From NCBI GenBank assembly GCA_963514095.1, contig OY741266.1, positions 1,195,501-1,259,500 on the forward strand: a stretch of DNA of 64,000 bases, read 5' to 3'. Made by a program: the position numbers and the translations under genes. The notes below the pieces were generated by a model. The model had not been told where the DNA came from and did no database searches. It saw only the letters and a program-made list of their open reading frames with translations. Below, in pieces: positions 1 through 10,172 of this stretch. Numbering within the stretch: the stretch's first letter is position 1; every line of letters begins with the position of its first letter. Source of the DNA: Eutrigla gurnardus (lineage: Eukaryota; Chordata; Actinopteri; Perciformes; Triglidae).

Positions 1-2
1 GA

Positions 3-1082
3 CGAGAAGAAAAGCAGCGCCCAAAGTCTCAGCCCAAAATAGTTCAACAGATGCACCTGCGAATTCCTTATACACATGAGGACAGATTGGAGTATTTTGA
101 ATCATCAAACCTGAAGATTCGCTTTGACCCGATGCCAGATGGCAGTTGCCAATTTGCTGCTATTGCTGACCAATTGAGCACTATTGGAATTTTCCGCTCT
201 GCATCACTATTGCGCAAAGATATTGTGGCAGATTTAACACTTCATCCGTATGGAATCGATGGGACACCCCTTTCAGAGTATGTCGAGGGGACATGGGCAG
301 ATTACTTACAGAGGATGGCACTAGATGGCACATATGGTGACCACCTCACTGTTCAAAGAGCATCACAGATATTCAATGTTCAGTTTCTTATTCTCTCAAC
401 TCTTGGTTCAGAGGCAGCCTCTGTTATCTCACCAACTGGTTGTTTTTGTGAAAGCTTGCCTGTCTTGGTTCTTGGCCATTTTGCTGAAGGACACGGGGAA
501 CATTATGTTAGTTTAGAGGGACCAATATTTCCTTATATTCAGGCCATTCAGGAGGCTGAGATGAATCGAGTGTCTCTTGGAAATAACTCCCAACCTGGCC
601 ATCTATCTGACACTGAACCCAGCCCGACATGTATGTCTAACACTGAATCCGGCCCTGTGTCTGATGTTGAAGATGGCCCACTGTCTAACACTGAATCTGG
701 CCCTGTGTCTGATGTTGAAGATGGCCCACTGTCTAACACTGAATCTGGCCCTGTGTCTGATGTTGAAGATGGCCCACTGTCCGACACTGAACCCTGCCCT
801 ACATGTATCTCTGACAATGAACCTGTCCCTATGTTTGATGTTGAAGTTCAATCTACGGCCAACACTTTGCCAGCATCCCTCACCATGTCAGTCAATGAAC
901 CTCCATATCTACCCACAGAAGTCCTGTCAATGATCATTGCCTGTTCTCTCAATCAAGACATGTCCATGTTAGGAACGTTCAATCGTGTCTCAGTCTTGTT
1001 GCACCATTTCATCCTCATATTCACATCAGAGAGAGGCTTGCTGAGAATTTGGAACTTGAGAAAAATAACAACTGTTCAATAA
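3..1082 (+). CDS. OTU-family cysteine protease ORF of a probable mobile element (5' partial)
   Basis: The frame is open from base 3, so the ATG at 51 may be internal and the true start may lie left of the window. Counting from that ATG, an OTU deubiquitinase-like domain spans residues about 20-160: DGSCQF near residue 31 carries the candidate catalytic Asp and Cys, and GHGEHYVSL near residue 150 the candidate His. An acidic spacer with 16-residue repeats (GPVSDVEDGPLSNTES) follows at about 200-250. After it comes a stretch starting LPTEVLSMII, near residue 285, that resembles an F-box. The frame stops at 1082, but related sequence continues in another frame to 1246, so a frameshift is likely. 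OTU proteases cleave ubiquitin chains, and OTU domains occur in several fish transposons. The host-gene alternative is less likely because no splice structure is seen. The family is not identified. Confidence 0.6.
   Translation, partial: REEKQRPKSQPKIVQQMHLRIPYTHEDRLEYFESSNLKIRFDPMPDGSCQFAAIADQLSTIGIFRSASLLRKDIVADLTLHPYGIDGTPLSEYVEGTWADYLQRMALDGTYGDHLTVQRASQIFNVQFLILSTLGSEAASVISPTGCFCESLPVLVLGHFAEGHGEHYVSLEGPIFPYIQAIQEAEMNRVSLGNNSQPGHLSDTEPSPTCMSNTESGPVSDVEDGPLSNTESGPVSDVEDGPLSNTESGPVSDVEDGPLSDTEPCPTCISDNEPVPMFDVEVQSTANTLPASLTMSVNEPPYLPTEVLSMIIACSLNQDMSMLGTFNRVSVLLHHFILIFTSERGLLRIWNLRKITTVQ
636..779 (+). repeat. three 48-bp in-frame tandem units inside the OTU ORF
   Basis: Units start at 636, 684 and 732, each 48 bp and almost identical; a degenerate fourth begins at 780. 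Each encodes 16 acidic residues, and the unit length keeps the frame open, so copy number can vary without breaking the protein. Confidence 0.9.
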
Positions 1083-1246
1083 GCGTTATGAAACTCTACA
1101 AGGCTGCTGGACGTGGCAGTGGTATCAGCACACGTCTTAAAGAGCTGTTTAGCAAGGACAGTAGATGGATGAAAGCCTGGATTGTGTTAAGTCATGTGGC
1201 CTTTGGCCAGTACAAAATTAAGGACATCTACTGGAAGAAGAACTGA
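1049..1246 (+). pseudogene. frameshifted C-terminal continuation of the OTU ORF
   Basis: This frame overlaps the end of the OTU ORF and continues with a compact basic/aromatic stretch (RLKELFSKDSRWMKAW, then FGQYKIKDIYW) ending at TGA. It looks like the natural C-terminus reached through a small indel near 1060-1080. I do not recognise the domain. Confidence 0.4.
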
Positions 1247-1524
1247 CCTTTTTTAGTTGGTGTTTTTTCTTTGTTTGTTTTTTTTCAGGTAAGCAAATAA
1301 TTTAAATGTTGTTTTTTTTATGATGAATGTTTAGTTCTTTAAAAAAGTGACAATTGTACAAAGTTATTTTGAAACTGCTATATGTTTTAATTTACAGTTC
1401 AGGGTCTTGAAAGAAGTTAAAAACTGAAACCAGCAGATTTCGACATTCCAGTTATTTAAGGAGAGGAGAGGATATCCTTAATTCTTTCCTGATTCTTTCC
1501 AATTGTTACAAAGTTTAATTGTTT

Positions 1525-1530
1525 AATAAA
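1525..1530 (+). terminator. poly(A) signal AATAAA downstream of the OTU ORF
   Basis: AATAAA lies about 280 bp after the last stop of the OTU frames, in A/T-rich 3'-UTR-like sequence (1247-1560) with no other ORF. Confidence 0.4.
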
Positions 1531-1802
1531 GCTTACATTTTTCTTGGCCAACATGTGTGGTCATTTCATTTGAGAATATGTCATCCTCAAAGAGGCATAG
1601 TTTTCATATTAAAGGTCTACATGCAATATATAAATTGTCTGTGTTTATAAACATAAGTGTTGGAGGCACAGACTGAGGAAGAGACTGAGAGAGTATTTAT
1701 TTTCACAGTTATATCCAATTATAAGTTCAATAAAATATTTATATCAAATGACATATTATATTATTGGCTCAGTTATTACATTTGCAAAGTTTTTTCTTTT
1801 AT

Positions 1803-1996
1803 CAGGCCAATAACGTAATAAGCAGCCAATAACGTAATAAATGATTACGTTATTGGCCAAAAGTTATTACGTTATCGTTTCAGGACTTTTATTACGTTAT
1901 TGGCCAGTTATTACGTTATTGGCCTATTACATTTCAAAAAGGGCAAATTTATTACGTTATCGGCTGTTATTACGTTATCGGCTGTTATTACATAAT
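1803..1996. repeat. cluster of about nine copies of TTATTACGTTATTGGC, two inverted
   Basis: Copies of TTATTACGTTAT(T/C)GGC occur about every 20 bp. The first two (about 1807 and 1826) are in reverse orientation and meet the next head to head, forming a palindrome around 1830-1855. The others (to about 1996) run forward, some with CGGC in place of TGGC and the last degenerate (TTATTACATAATTGGC). Such clustered short repeats are typical of the subterminal transposase-binding regions of DNA transposons, so this may be the right end of the element encoding the OTU ORF. Confidence 0.75.
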
Positions 1997-2005
1997 TGGC
2001 TTCAA

Positions 2006-2836
2006 CAGGGTTCTACAAAGAACCATATTGTATTCTACAGATCAGTTTAGTTCATATTATATTGTGGTCATTTATCATGTTGACATTGAACAAACATTCA
2101 AAACATTTTAATGAGAAAAACATTTATTTAAAGATAGTCAAACAGAACAGGCTGTGTAGGTCCCAGGGGAGAACAGGTCAAAAGTCAGCATAGGTCCAGT
2201 GGAATCAGCAACATGACAGGCCAGACACATCATGCTGTCCTCAGTCGTGGATTTGTGTAATCTCCAGCAACGGTGACATGCAGAAAGGGGAGACAAAAAA
2301 GAGTTTTAGTTCCATCAATCCAAGGTGCATTTACTGTGCCTTATTGTAAGCTATCTACAAACAATAAAATAATGCATGGTCCAATGAAAGTAATCAGAGT
2401 ACATACTGTATGTAGTTATCGTGACAGTGGAACAGAATCACGAGAAAGTGAGGGAACCCCACAACGTTTTCACATTGATTTAAATAATGTTAAAATACTT
2501 TTCAGTGTTATGTTACAAGTACTCAAAATGTCCCAGCAATCTCAGCAAAACCCTCTTTTTCAAGCCAATGGCACACTTCGGCTTTCGTCCAAGCTGTGTA
2601 AGTAATTTCTACAAGAAAACAAACAAACAAGCAAACGAACAAAACATAACAAGAAACAAATGCTTAGTCCACCTTTCACCAGAAAAGTCCTCAGCTAGGG
2701 TCAAACATGCTGAAATAAGATATTACATTTAGCTCACCTTGATTCTCTGAAGTTTCTTCTGTTCTCTCTCTCTTCTGTTCTTCTTTGTTCTGTTCTGTTC
2801 GCAGTAATCACTATTGGTATGTCACACCTGGTTTGT
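2006..2836. other. intergenic stretch without a recognisable gene
   Basis: Short ORFs here show no domain or codon pattern I recognise. It is A/T-rich, with a T/C-rich run (TTCTGTTC repeats) at 2755-2800. Confidence 0.5.
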
Positions 2837-4510
2837 AGAGGGGGAAGACCAGACTATATGGCGCAATCCATGGGGCAACCAGCTCTTAACTCACACATGA
2901 CAGCAGCCATTGTGCCAGCTCACAGGCCCAACACACCAAACCTTGCCCTTTCCCCTGGGAGATCAAGGTTCAATTCCTGGCATCAACAAACCCTGATGTA
3001 GTAGCCCCAAAGTCAGTGTTACAATATGATTTTTTCATCAGTTAAGGCTTGGCCTCTGACATCAAAGACTGTTCTTTATCACTGAACTTTTGTGCAGCTT
3101 CACAACTTGACTAAGCCAGTAAGCAGGATACAGCAGCCATGGGATGAGGCCGATCATGGAAAAGTATGAGGAGGAGACAAATACATGAGTAAAATTGTCT
3201 GTAAAATAAGTGTTTAATTGTCTGTCACTATTCCACACATCACCTCAGTTGGCATTAACATGGTCACTCTTCATCAACCAGGCCTTGAACTCACAACTTC
3301 AAACTGTATCTCTAGATCACGTGACTTGTAACAAACTTTCAAAAGCCTTTGTACAGTGAGTAGTATAGCTCACTTAGATGCCCCAGAAAGAGGAGTTATA
3401 TCCTTGCTGTAGGGACCCAGGGTTCAATTCCCCTGGCTGCTTCTTTGCTGTGTGTCAATTTCCTCCTGAAGAAGGGAGTAGTGTAACTAAACTTTAAAAA
3501 ACAAACACGATTATAGCTGCTGCGCAGCAATGGGTCGGGTCCGGACTATTTTTGGCAATTTTAAGCAATTCTGAGCAACAAACAGGAGAATAGGAAGGCA
3601 AGACAGTTGACATTGTAATGTTGCACATTTTGCACCAGTTGAGGCTGAAATCCACAATTTCTGGAACCAAAGACCATTGTCTATCACACTGAGCTAATTG
3701 GCAAATGGCAACTCAACTGTGGCGTCACAAATTGAGTAAGCCATTCACTGTCGCGCAGGCAGATTTGAAAACACTGTAAAAATAAAAAAATAAAATCAGT
3801 TTTTGGGATACAAATTCTGATATGTTTTTGTCAAACACCATCTACCATGACTCTAAAATTTTGTACATTTGTTACACAAAGACTACCAGGTATTTTGATG
3901 TGTTACCATTATCAACCTTGCTGGGGCTTGAACCCACATCGTCTGGCACCAAGAACCAGCTCCTAGCCAACTGAGCTAATTGTCTGGAAGTGCAATCAGC
4001 AAGGTATGATATCTGTCAACATCGGAATTTAACCTGTGACCTAAAAGCAGAAGTCACAGTTTGTACAGACAGAGCTAAACAGACACATGATCAGCTCCCA
4101 CTGTCTGACCACTGACATGAAGGAACGGTCAACCTGGCTGTGTGAGTGTGTGTGGCGAGTCAGAGGAGTCCCTGATCTACACATTCTGCTGGATAGCTCA
4201 GTGGGTAATGGTACGGACTTTAGATTTGGAGGGTGGGGGTTAAAATCCCAGTCACAGCTAATCTTTGCCTGGGTCAACAAGATTGTCTGATGAAGGTCTT
4301 GCTTTCTTATAATTAATGGTTGTGAAAATAAATTGGTAACAGAACATTTCAGTTTCAAGACTGCCATTATTTGTATGTCTGATCAGAATGTGTAAGGTAA
4401 TAGACTAGTATGGTGGACCTGATGACTCCACCCAGCTAGCAGGTTAGCTCAGTCACTACTGCCAGTGACTTTAGACTGGGTGGCAGGTGTTCAAATTATG
4501 TTGCAGTTTG
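2837..4510. repeat. array of about nine degenerate tRNA-like modules in mixed orientation
   Basis: Modules with an A-box-like TAGCTCAG and a B-box-like GGTTCAANTCC recur. Plus strand: B box near 2967; 3357-3440 (GGTTCAATTCC); 4186-4262 (TAGCTCAGTGGG with GGGTTAAAATCCC); 4437-4510. Minus strand: about 3040-3115 (weak); 3270-3330; 3640-3700; 3915-3986 (TTAGCTCAGTTGGCTAG with GGGTTCAAGCCCC); 4022-4082. All are too mutated to be functional tRNAs. Spacers often contain ATCAACA. They are tRNA-derived SINE heads or a composite repeat; I know of no standard family with this layout. Confidence 0.65.
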
Positions 4511-4639
4511 ATCAACAGGATCTGGAGAAGAACAAATAAACAAAAAAAATGGATATGAAAAGTATTTGTATCAGTAGTCACAAGGAATTGTATTTTGCAA
4601 TGTATGGAAGTATGTCCCTGGTGACACAGGATCTTATAC

Positions 4640-4887
4640 CCATGCTTTCAACAATCCCTGAAGAACTCTTTCTTCCAAAAACGGTTCTCTAGATCAAAAT
4701 AGTTCTTACTGGAACCCTTAGCGTTACCAAGAACCCTTTTAAAACCTTTTATTCAGGAAAGGGGTTTTAAAGGGTTCTCTCGATCAAAATGGTTCTTACT
4801 GGAACCATTAGTGTTACCAAGAACCCTTGAAAAACCCTTTCTTCGGGAAAGGGTTTTTCAGAAGCAAATGGTTCCAGGTAGAACCTC
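4640..4887. repeat. degenerate tandem repeat of AAGAACCCTTTT / GGTTCTTACTGG type
   Basis: Two clear units of about 105 bp run through 4680-4860 (each with GGTTCTCT-GATCAAAAT, ACTGGAACC, GTTACCAAGAACCC). The family resumes at 11100-11150 (AAGAACCCTATTGGAACCC...TCTAAGAGAGTA), so element A was inserted inside this older fish repeat. Confidence 0.6.
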
Positions 4888-5572
4888 TATGGAGCTAGAA
4901 CAGTCTCATAATTCATAAATGCACACAGAAATTCATAAATGCACAAAAAAGATTTACAAATGTATTTGGGGATTTGTATATACATGTGACTCAAAACACA
5001 AATACATTTTCAATGCACACACAAATATGTTTCATTTCATATGTAAGTAAAAAATATTCACATATAAAAAACAAGATTCATAAACATATTTCCAATGCAC
5101 ACACAAATCTAAAAAAAAATCACAAATACATGAATGTTAAAGTATTTGCAATCTTCATCAAATACGCATTTGGGGCTTGTTACATTCATATATGAACTGT
5201 TGGACCTGTATTTACAAAGTGCTTTTAATTTGTAAACCTCCCTGCATTTGTGTGTGAAACTTTTGAGACTCCCCTGACGTGACTCTGATCCACAAATGCG
5301 TTTTTTCTAAGAGGAGGTTGTCTGTAGCCAATCAGATGTCTCCCTCCTTTACAGCCAATCACGTGAGTGTCTCCCCTCCTCCGGACGGCGGAGACGAAAG
5401 ATGGCCTCTGGCAGTTCAAATGTAAGTAAAAAGTACTCATTTCTTGTGAATCTTTTACATAAGTCATATTCCAGAAATATGAATGACTGTTTAGCATGAA
5501 TCGTGACGCTAAATCAGGTCTGAAACCTGTTTTCAGTGACAGAAAGTAAATGCATTCAGCTGTATTTTTTGT

Positions 5573-6092
5573 TTGACACTGAAATATAACAGGCGAAACA
5601 TCGGAATTAATTTATTCACGGCCACATTAAGTTAAATTATTAACTTAACCGATTATCCATCTGATTATCCGTCCTGCTGCGAGCGAACAACTTCTATCAG
5701 TGGTGACTGACTGTATATAAAAGTAAAATATAGACTATAGTCTAATATATAATGAGCTCCTGACGCTCAGCTCAACGGGTGAGGAGAACACCTGTAGGCG
5801 GAGACGCTCAGAGATAAAGTCAACAGCAGCGGATCAGCTGATCTCTCCCTCCGTACAAACGCTCCGTTCTGATCCAGCTCCACTGGACTTTCAAAGTAAA
5901 GGTGCCGCAAGCTGTAAATTAGTTAAATAGTGAAACAGCAGCGCTTTTATAGCCGGTTTTATGATTAAACTCTGAACATAACCTGGTCGGGACCAGGTTA
6001 TGAGCTAAGCATAAGTTACCGTGGTGATCTAAAAGAGAGCCACCTTTGTAGTACAGCCTGACTGACTGACTTGTAGTACAGACTCAACATAC
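5573..6092. other. unpaired centre of element A, left part
   Basis: CpG-containing non-coding sequence; together with 10181-10414 it forms the loop of element A once the hAT is removed. No ORF or RNA feature recognised. Confidence 0.5.
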
Positions 6093-6424
6093 CTCGCTAA
6101 CAGTGGCGTGCACAGACATTTTGGGGGGCAGGTGCTCAGGGGGGAAGGGAAGGGCACTTTTTAGCGCATGCGGAACACCTTATTATAAAAAAGTTACACG
6201 CACATGTTGAATGAAATTTTAATTTTATTTGTATCATTCTCTACACGTGAGTTTCCTATAGAAAAAAGTCACACCACCAACAGATAAAATCCACATCCTA
6301 TATTAACTATATACAGTCATTGTTAAGTCCCAAGATGAACTCTAGACATCTCGGCGAAGTAGATAAACTTCACTTTGCCCTCCACTGTCTTCTGTTTACC
6401 CTCCACTTCTTGCTGCGTACTGCT

Positions 6425-8966
6425 TTAAAGCAGCATCCTTCTTGGTGCCATGTCTTTAAAGATGTTGATGACCTCACTGTGGTTTACCTCAATGTCTCTT
6501 TCAATGGCAAGCAAGAGAAGGTCAGAGAGCCTTTCCTCTCCACACAGGCTTCTTAGTTTCGTTTTTATGATTTTCAGCTTGGAAAAGTATCTTTCAACTG
6601 AAGCAGTCGTCACTGGTAATATTGCATATATTTGGATCATTTTGACAAAGGCAGGAAAGATCAGCTGGCCATTGTTTTCCCTCAGTATTGCAAATATCTC
6701 TTGTAGGTTCTTTGAAGTGAAGCTGGAGTGGAAGACCTTTAGTTCTGTCTTAAGCTGCTCCTCATCTTCTCCATAGAACTCACAGAGAATGTGCACCGCT
6801 TCTGTGGCTTCTGTGTTTGGTGTGCCTACCCAGTAAGCATGTACAGTTAAGGGCTGGAATGACTCAATGATTCTTGATGTAGGGCTTCCAGTGTTCTCCC
6901 CTTTGAATCTCCTGTTCATCTCCTCAGTCATAATATCCAGGAAGGTGAAGTACACGCTACTCCTGAAATATGCCTCCACTGACTCAAACTGAGCTCCTAC
7001 TTGAGACACTGTTGGGTTGTGTTGGTAACGCACTGGCACTTTTCGTTTCCTCTCCTGACCAGGCACCACAGTAGGTACTGGAATATTGAAACTCTCTGCC
7101 TTTTCTGTTGCACATCCAAATATTTCTCCAAATTTCTCCTCAGACCTCATGGAGCTCAATGTGTGAAGAACACCATCAATGACCTTGTGGGCTGTGGAAT
7201 GGTCCAATCCCTCTTTCTGGAGGGAATCTGATGCCATAGCAGTGACTTCAAACACTGGGGTTGTGATCTCCATGCACAGAATGAACAGGAAGTTGATGGC
7301 ATTCCTGTACATCTGCGCATCACCTCTGGCCAGGTTTGGTGGGTCACTTTCAGTGATGTCATCCAGGAGCATCAGAACAGCTTTCAGATTTTTCTGAAGT
7401 GCCTTCAGGGCTTTTTCCCTGCAAGCCCATCTGGTATCTGACAGCTGCTGAAGTGCCAAGACACGCTGTCCAGGAAACAAGGACTCCTGAAATCTGACTA
7501 GGGCAGCATGGCGCTTTGGGGAGCCTGTGCAAAAAGCATACAATTTCTCCACCAGGTTGAAGAAGGTCACAAAATGTTTGCTGGATTTTGCTGCTTCCAC
7601 CAGTACCAGATTGAGGCAGTGGGCTTTGCAGTGCACATAGAGCGCCTTCTCATTATGTGCACGAATCCTCGCTTGTAGGCCTTTGTACATGCCACTCATG
7701 TTGGCTGCTCCATCATAGCCTTGGCCATACATTTTGCTCAGCTCTAGGCCATTCTTCTGGAGAAGGGACAACACAGTGTTCTCCAGCTCCTGGCCTGTAG
7801 TGGAGTCTACGTTGCAGACTTCAATAAACCGCTCCTTGATTGTCATGTCATGCAAATATCGCACAACAAATGACACTTGCTCTTTGTGTGAGACATCAGA
7901 GGTTTCATCAAGGAGGATGGAAAACATTTCGGCCTTTTTTATTTCGTGGTTTATCTCCCTTCTGATGTAAGTGGCTAGTGCTGCAATGATGTCATTTTGG
8001 CATCTGTTGGAAAGCAGTGACACCTGGGGCCTAGTCTTGGTGTCTTTAGCTTTGGAAACCTTTTCCAAATGCATTTTCAGGACACTGTCATATCGAGAAA
8101 ACACATTCACCAATTCACGGAAATTGCCACGGTTGTCACTGGACTCACTCTCATTATGCCCTCTGAATGCTTGTCCCTGACGTGCAAGATACACTGTGAG
8201 GTCAATCAATCTGGTCAGGATTTCCCTATTTGCCTGCCTCTCTCGCTCTCTAACTTCCACCCCCTTTACATCTGAAACATCAAATGCAGACTGGAGGAGC
8301 TTTTTTTGGAAGTTGGTCCATCGAACCATGCTTGTCATGTGCATCTCTGTGATGGAGTGTTGCTTGATTTTTTCAAGAGCAGTGCCCCACTTTCTGATGC
8401 CATCAGTTGTCCAGGCTGTTTTACTTTTGTATTTTTCCTCAGAGAGGAAAAGCCGACAGCTAAAACAATGCATGGAATTACCAGCAGGGGAGTATTCCAG
8501 CCACACATTCCCTGAAAACCACTGCTTCTGGAATGATCTCCCCTCTGTATTTTTTGGGTATGGTATATCTGGCTGGCATGGGCCCCGACTGCAGCACATC
8601 GAAATGTATTCATTACCCTTGATTTTAAACGCAGAAACATGTGAAGGATCCGTTGGATAAGGCAAAGTCGCTATCTTGCTCATCTCTTTTCTTCTTTCAT
8701 CTGGCTCATCTCCCTGTTTTCCTTCATCCACCTGCTATTCCTCATCCACCTGCCCTTCCTCATCCATCTGCTCTTCCTCATCCACCTGCTCTTCCTCATC
8801 CACCTGCTCTTCCTCATCCTGCTGTTCTCCCTCATCCTTTTCTGTCTCTGTGTCTTCCCTGAACTCTTCCTCATCTCCTGTCCTGGTAGATGTTGATGGT
8901 ATAGAGCTTCCCTGCTGTGGCTGGCTACAATATAATAATAATAATAATAATAATAACCCTTATCAC

Positions 8967-9019
<53 letters not shown>

Positions 9020-9367
9020 TAGCTTCAACAAATATGCCACATTAGTTTAAATATGGGCTATTACAGCAACATGACTGGAAGTCTTGACTTATGGTAGCCT
9101 ACAAAATAGCTATTTTAATGCCTGCTGATTTTGTACAAACCACTTAAAAATAAAATGTGATAAGACTTTTCAATACCATTAGCCCAAAGGAGCAGATCAA
9201 TAGCATATAGCCTAACTAAGGCACACAACAGTTAGTGATTCTGACTTTGACTCTGACCTTCCATCGTGTGGCTTTCCTTTCATCCAGGAGAGCAGAGAGC
9301 TGCTTCCCTGTGCTGCCTGCTGTAGCTCTTTTATTCGTTCTTTTTTCAGCCTCTCTTTTCTTGGCAT
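6425..9367 (-). CDS. hAT transposase (ZMYM1-like), two exons, one nonsense codon
   Basis: Exon 1 is 9367-9258 (ATG, basic MPRKERLKKERIKEL start, donor GTCAGA). The intron contains a TAA microsatellite. Exon 2 is 8924-6425 and joins in frame (phase 2). It starts with a Ser/Thr stretch and an acidic VDEEEQ repeat; one repeat glutamate codon is TAG (8737-8735), the only visible break. Downstream, an uninterrupted 768 codons carry a TTF-type zinc finger (CCSRGPCQPD ... MHCFSCRLF), the DUF4371/RNase-H-like core (SILLDETSD, GQGYDGAANMSG, CKAHCLNLV, DTRWACR) and the C-terminal hAT dimerisation domain (LPVTTASVERYFSKLK, then LLLLAIERD). hAT transposases cut and paste DNA with 8-bp duplications, as seen at its ends. 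The element is either just inactivated or restarts after the stop. Confidence 0.9.
8931..9017. repeat. (TAA)n microsatellite next to the transposase splice acceptor
   Basis: About 25 TAA/ATA units with one interruption near 8957-8966 directly abut the exon 2 acceptor on the minus strand (read there as TTA repeats followed by TTGTAG). Confidence 0.9.
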
Positions 9368-9370
9368 TGT

Positions 9371-10172
9371 GCTGCAATTAGTAAATCAAAATCAATATAC
9401 AATTAACAAAGAGACCAAAAAGTACGAGAAGAAGGAGTTAGCTGCTAACTGTTGTCATTGAATAGGCCTACAGATGGGCATTTTTCACATGAGGAACTTC
9501 CCGTTTTTTTCTGCCACAAATAAATGTGTTAATTTATGTTGCCTGACAAAACCTATACAACAGAAAATGTTCGTCCTAACACATTTGCAGATTTGCAATT
9601 GCAAACTCTACCGAAATAATTTGTAGCCTAATAAGCCTATGGTCGTCCTTGCGTTATCTGTCATTGGGCTATACAGCGTAAAACTTTATCAGGTGACCAG
9701 TCGGCTAAAAATGCTTAGTTGTTTGTTGCTGTATGAGACATTTTACTGCACAACAAAATGATTAGGCTACACGTTGGGCTTAGAGGGCAAACTATACGAT
9801 TTTACTTGATCTGTATGTTACCTGGCTGGTGGGAACACGGGAGAAGATGCCTGTCTGCGACCGTGCCTGCTATGCTGGAGACGCTTCTGTTTACTGAAGC
9901 GCATGTGGTGCCCTGCGCGTGCCAGCGCGAGTGCACGTGACAAAGGAAGAGAATTGAGTCTGGTCTGTGCAAGGGGGACGTGGCTCATTTTTGGGCATTG
10001 TTTCAGTCGTTTTTAATCGCTTAGGTTTTTAAAAGATCATTTCAAAACCGGCCTCAGTAAAATGTTAATAATATAAAAAAAAAAAAAAAGTTTCAAAAGG
10101 GCATTTTCGTTGATAAAGGGCAAAAGTCCTGGTGCGTTAGCACCACCTAGTGTCTATGTGTGCACGCCACTG
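9371..10172. other. 5' non-coding region of the hAT transposon
   Basis: Sequence upstream (minus strand) of the transposase ATG, ending at the right inverted repeat. It should contain the element's promoter, but no TATA box is clear. An A-rich run lies at 10075-10089. Confidence 0.4.

Larger units (their letters stand above)
6101..10172 (-). mobile_element. nearly intact autonomous hAT transposon
   Basis: The left terminus CAGTGGCGTGCACA (6101) and right terminus TGTGCACGCCACTG (ending 10172) are 14-bp perfect inverted repeats. The 8-bp target duplication CTCGCTAA flanks it exactly (6093-6100 and 10173-10180). The 4072-bp element encodes one transposase on the minus strand. Perfect termini and duplication suggest recent insertion into element A. 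Confidence 0.95.

Noticed and set aside
548..851. Minus-strand ORFs with repeated SSTSDTGPDSVLD-type peptides
   Set aside because: Antisense shadows of the 48-bp repeats of the OTU ORF.
2837..4510. Functional tRNA genes
   Set aside because: Acceptor and anticodon stems do not pair convincingly and B boxes are mutated.
4974..5497. ORFs repeated on opposite strands (also 10520-11013)
   Set aside because: They duplicate only because of the inverted arms of element A; composition is non-coding.
6320..8660. Plus-strand ORFs opposite the hAT transposase
   Set aside because: Antisense of a long domain-bearing frame.
8641..9050. Plus-strand ORFs with PHPPALPHP and poly-Asn peptides
   Set aside because: Shadows of the transposase acidic repeat and the TAA microsatellite.
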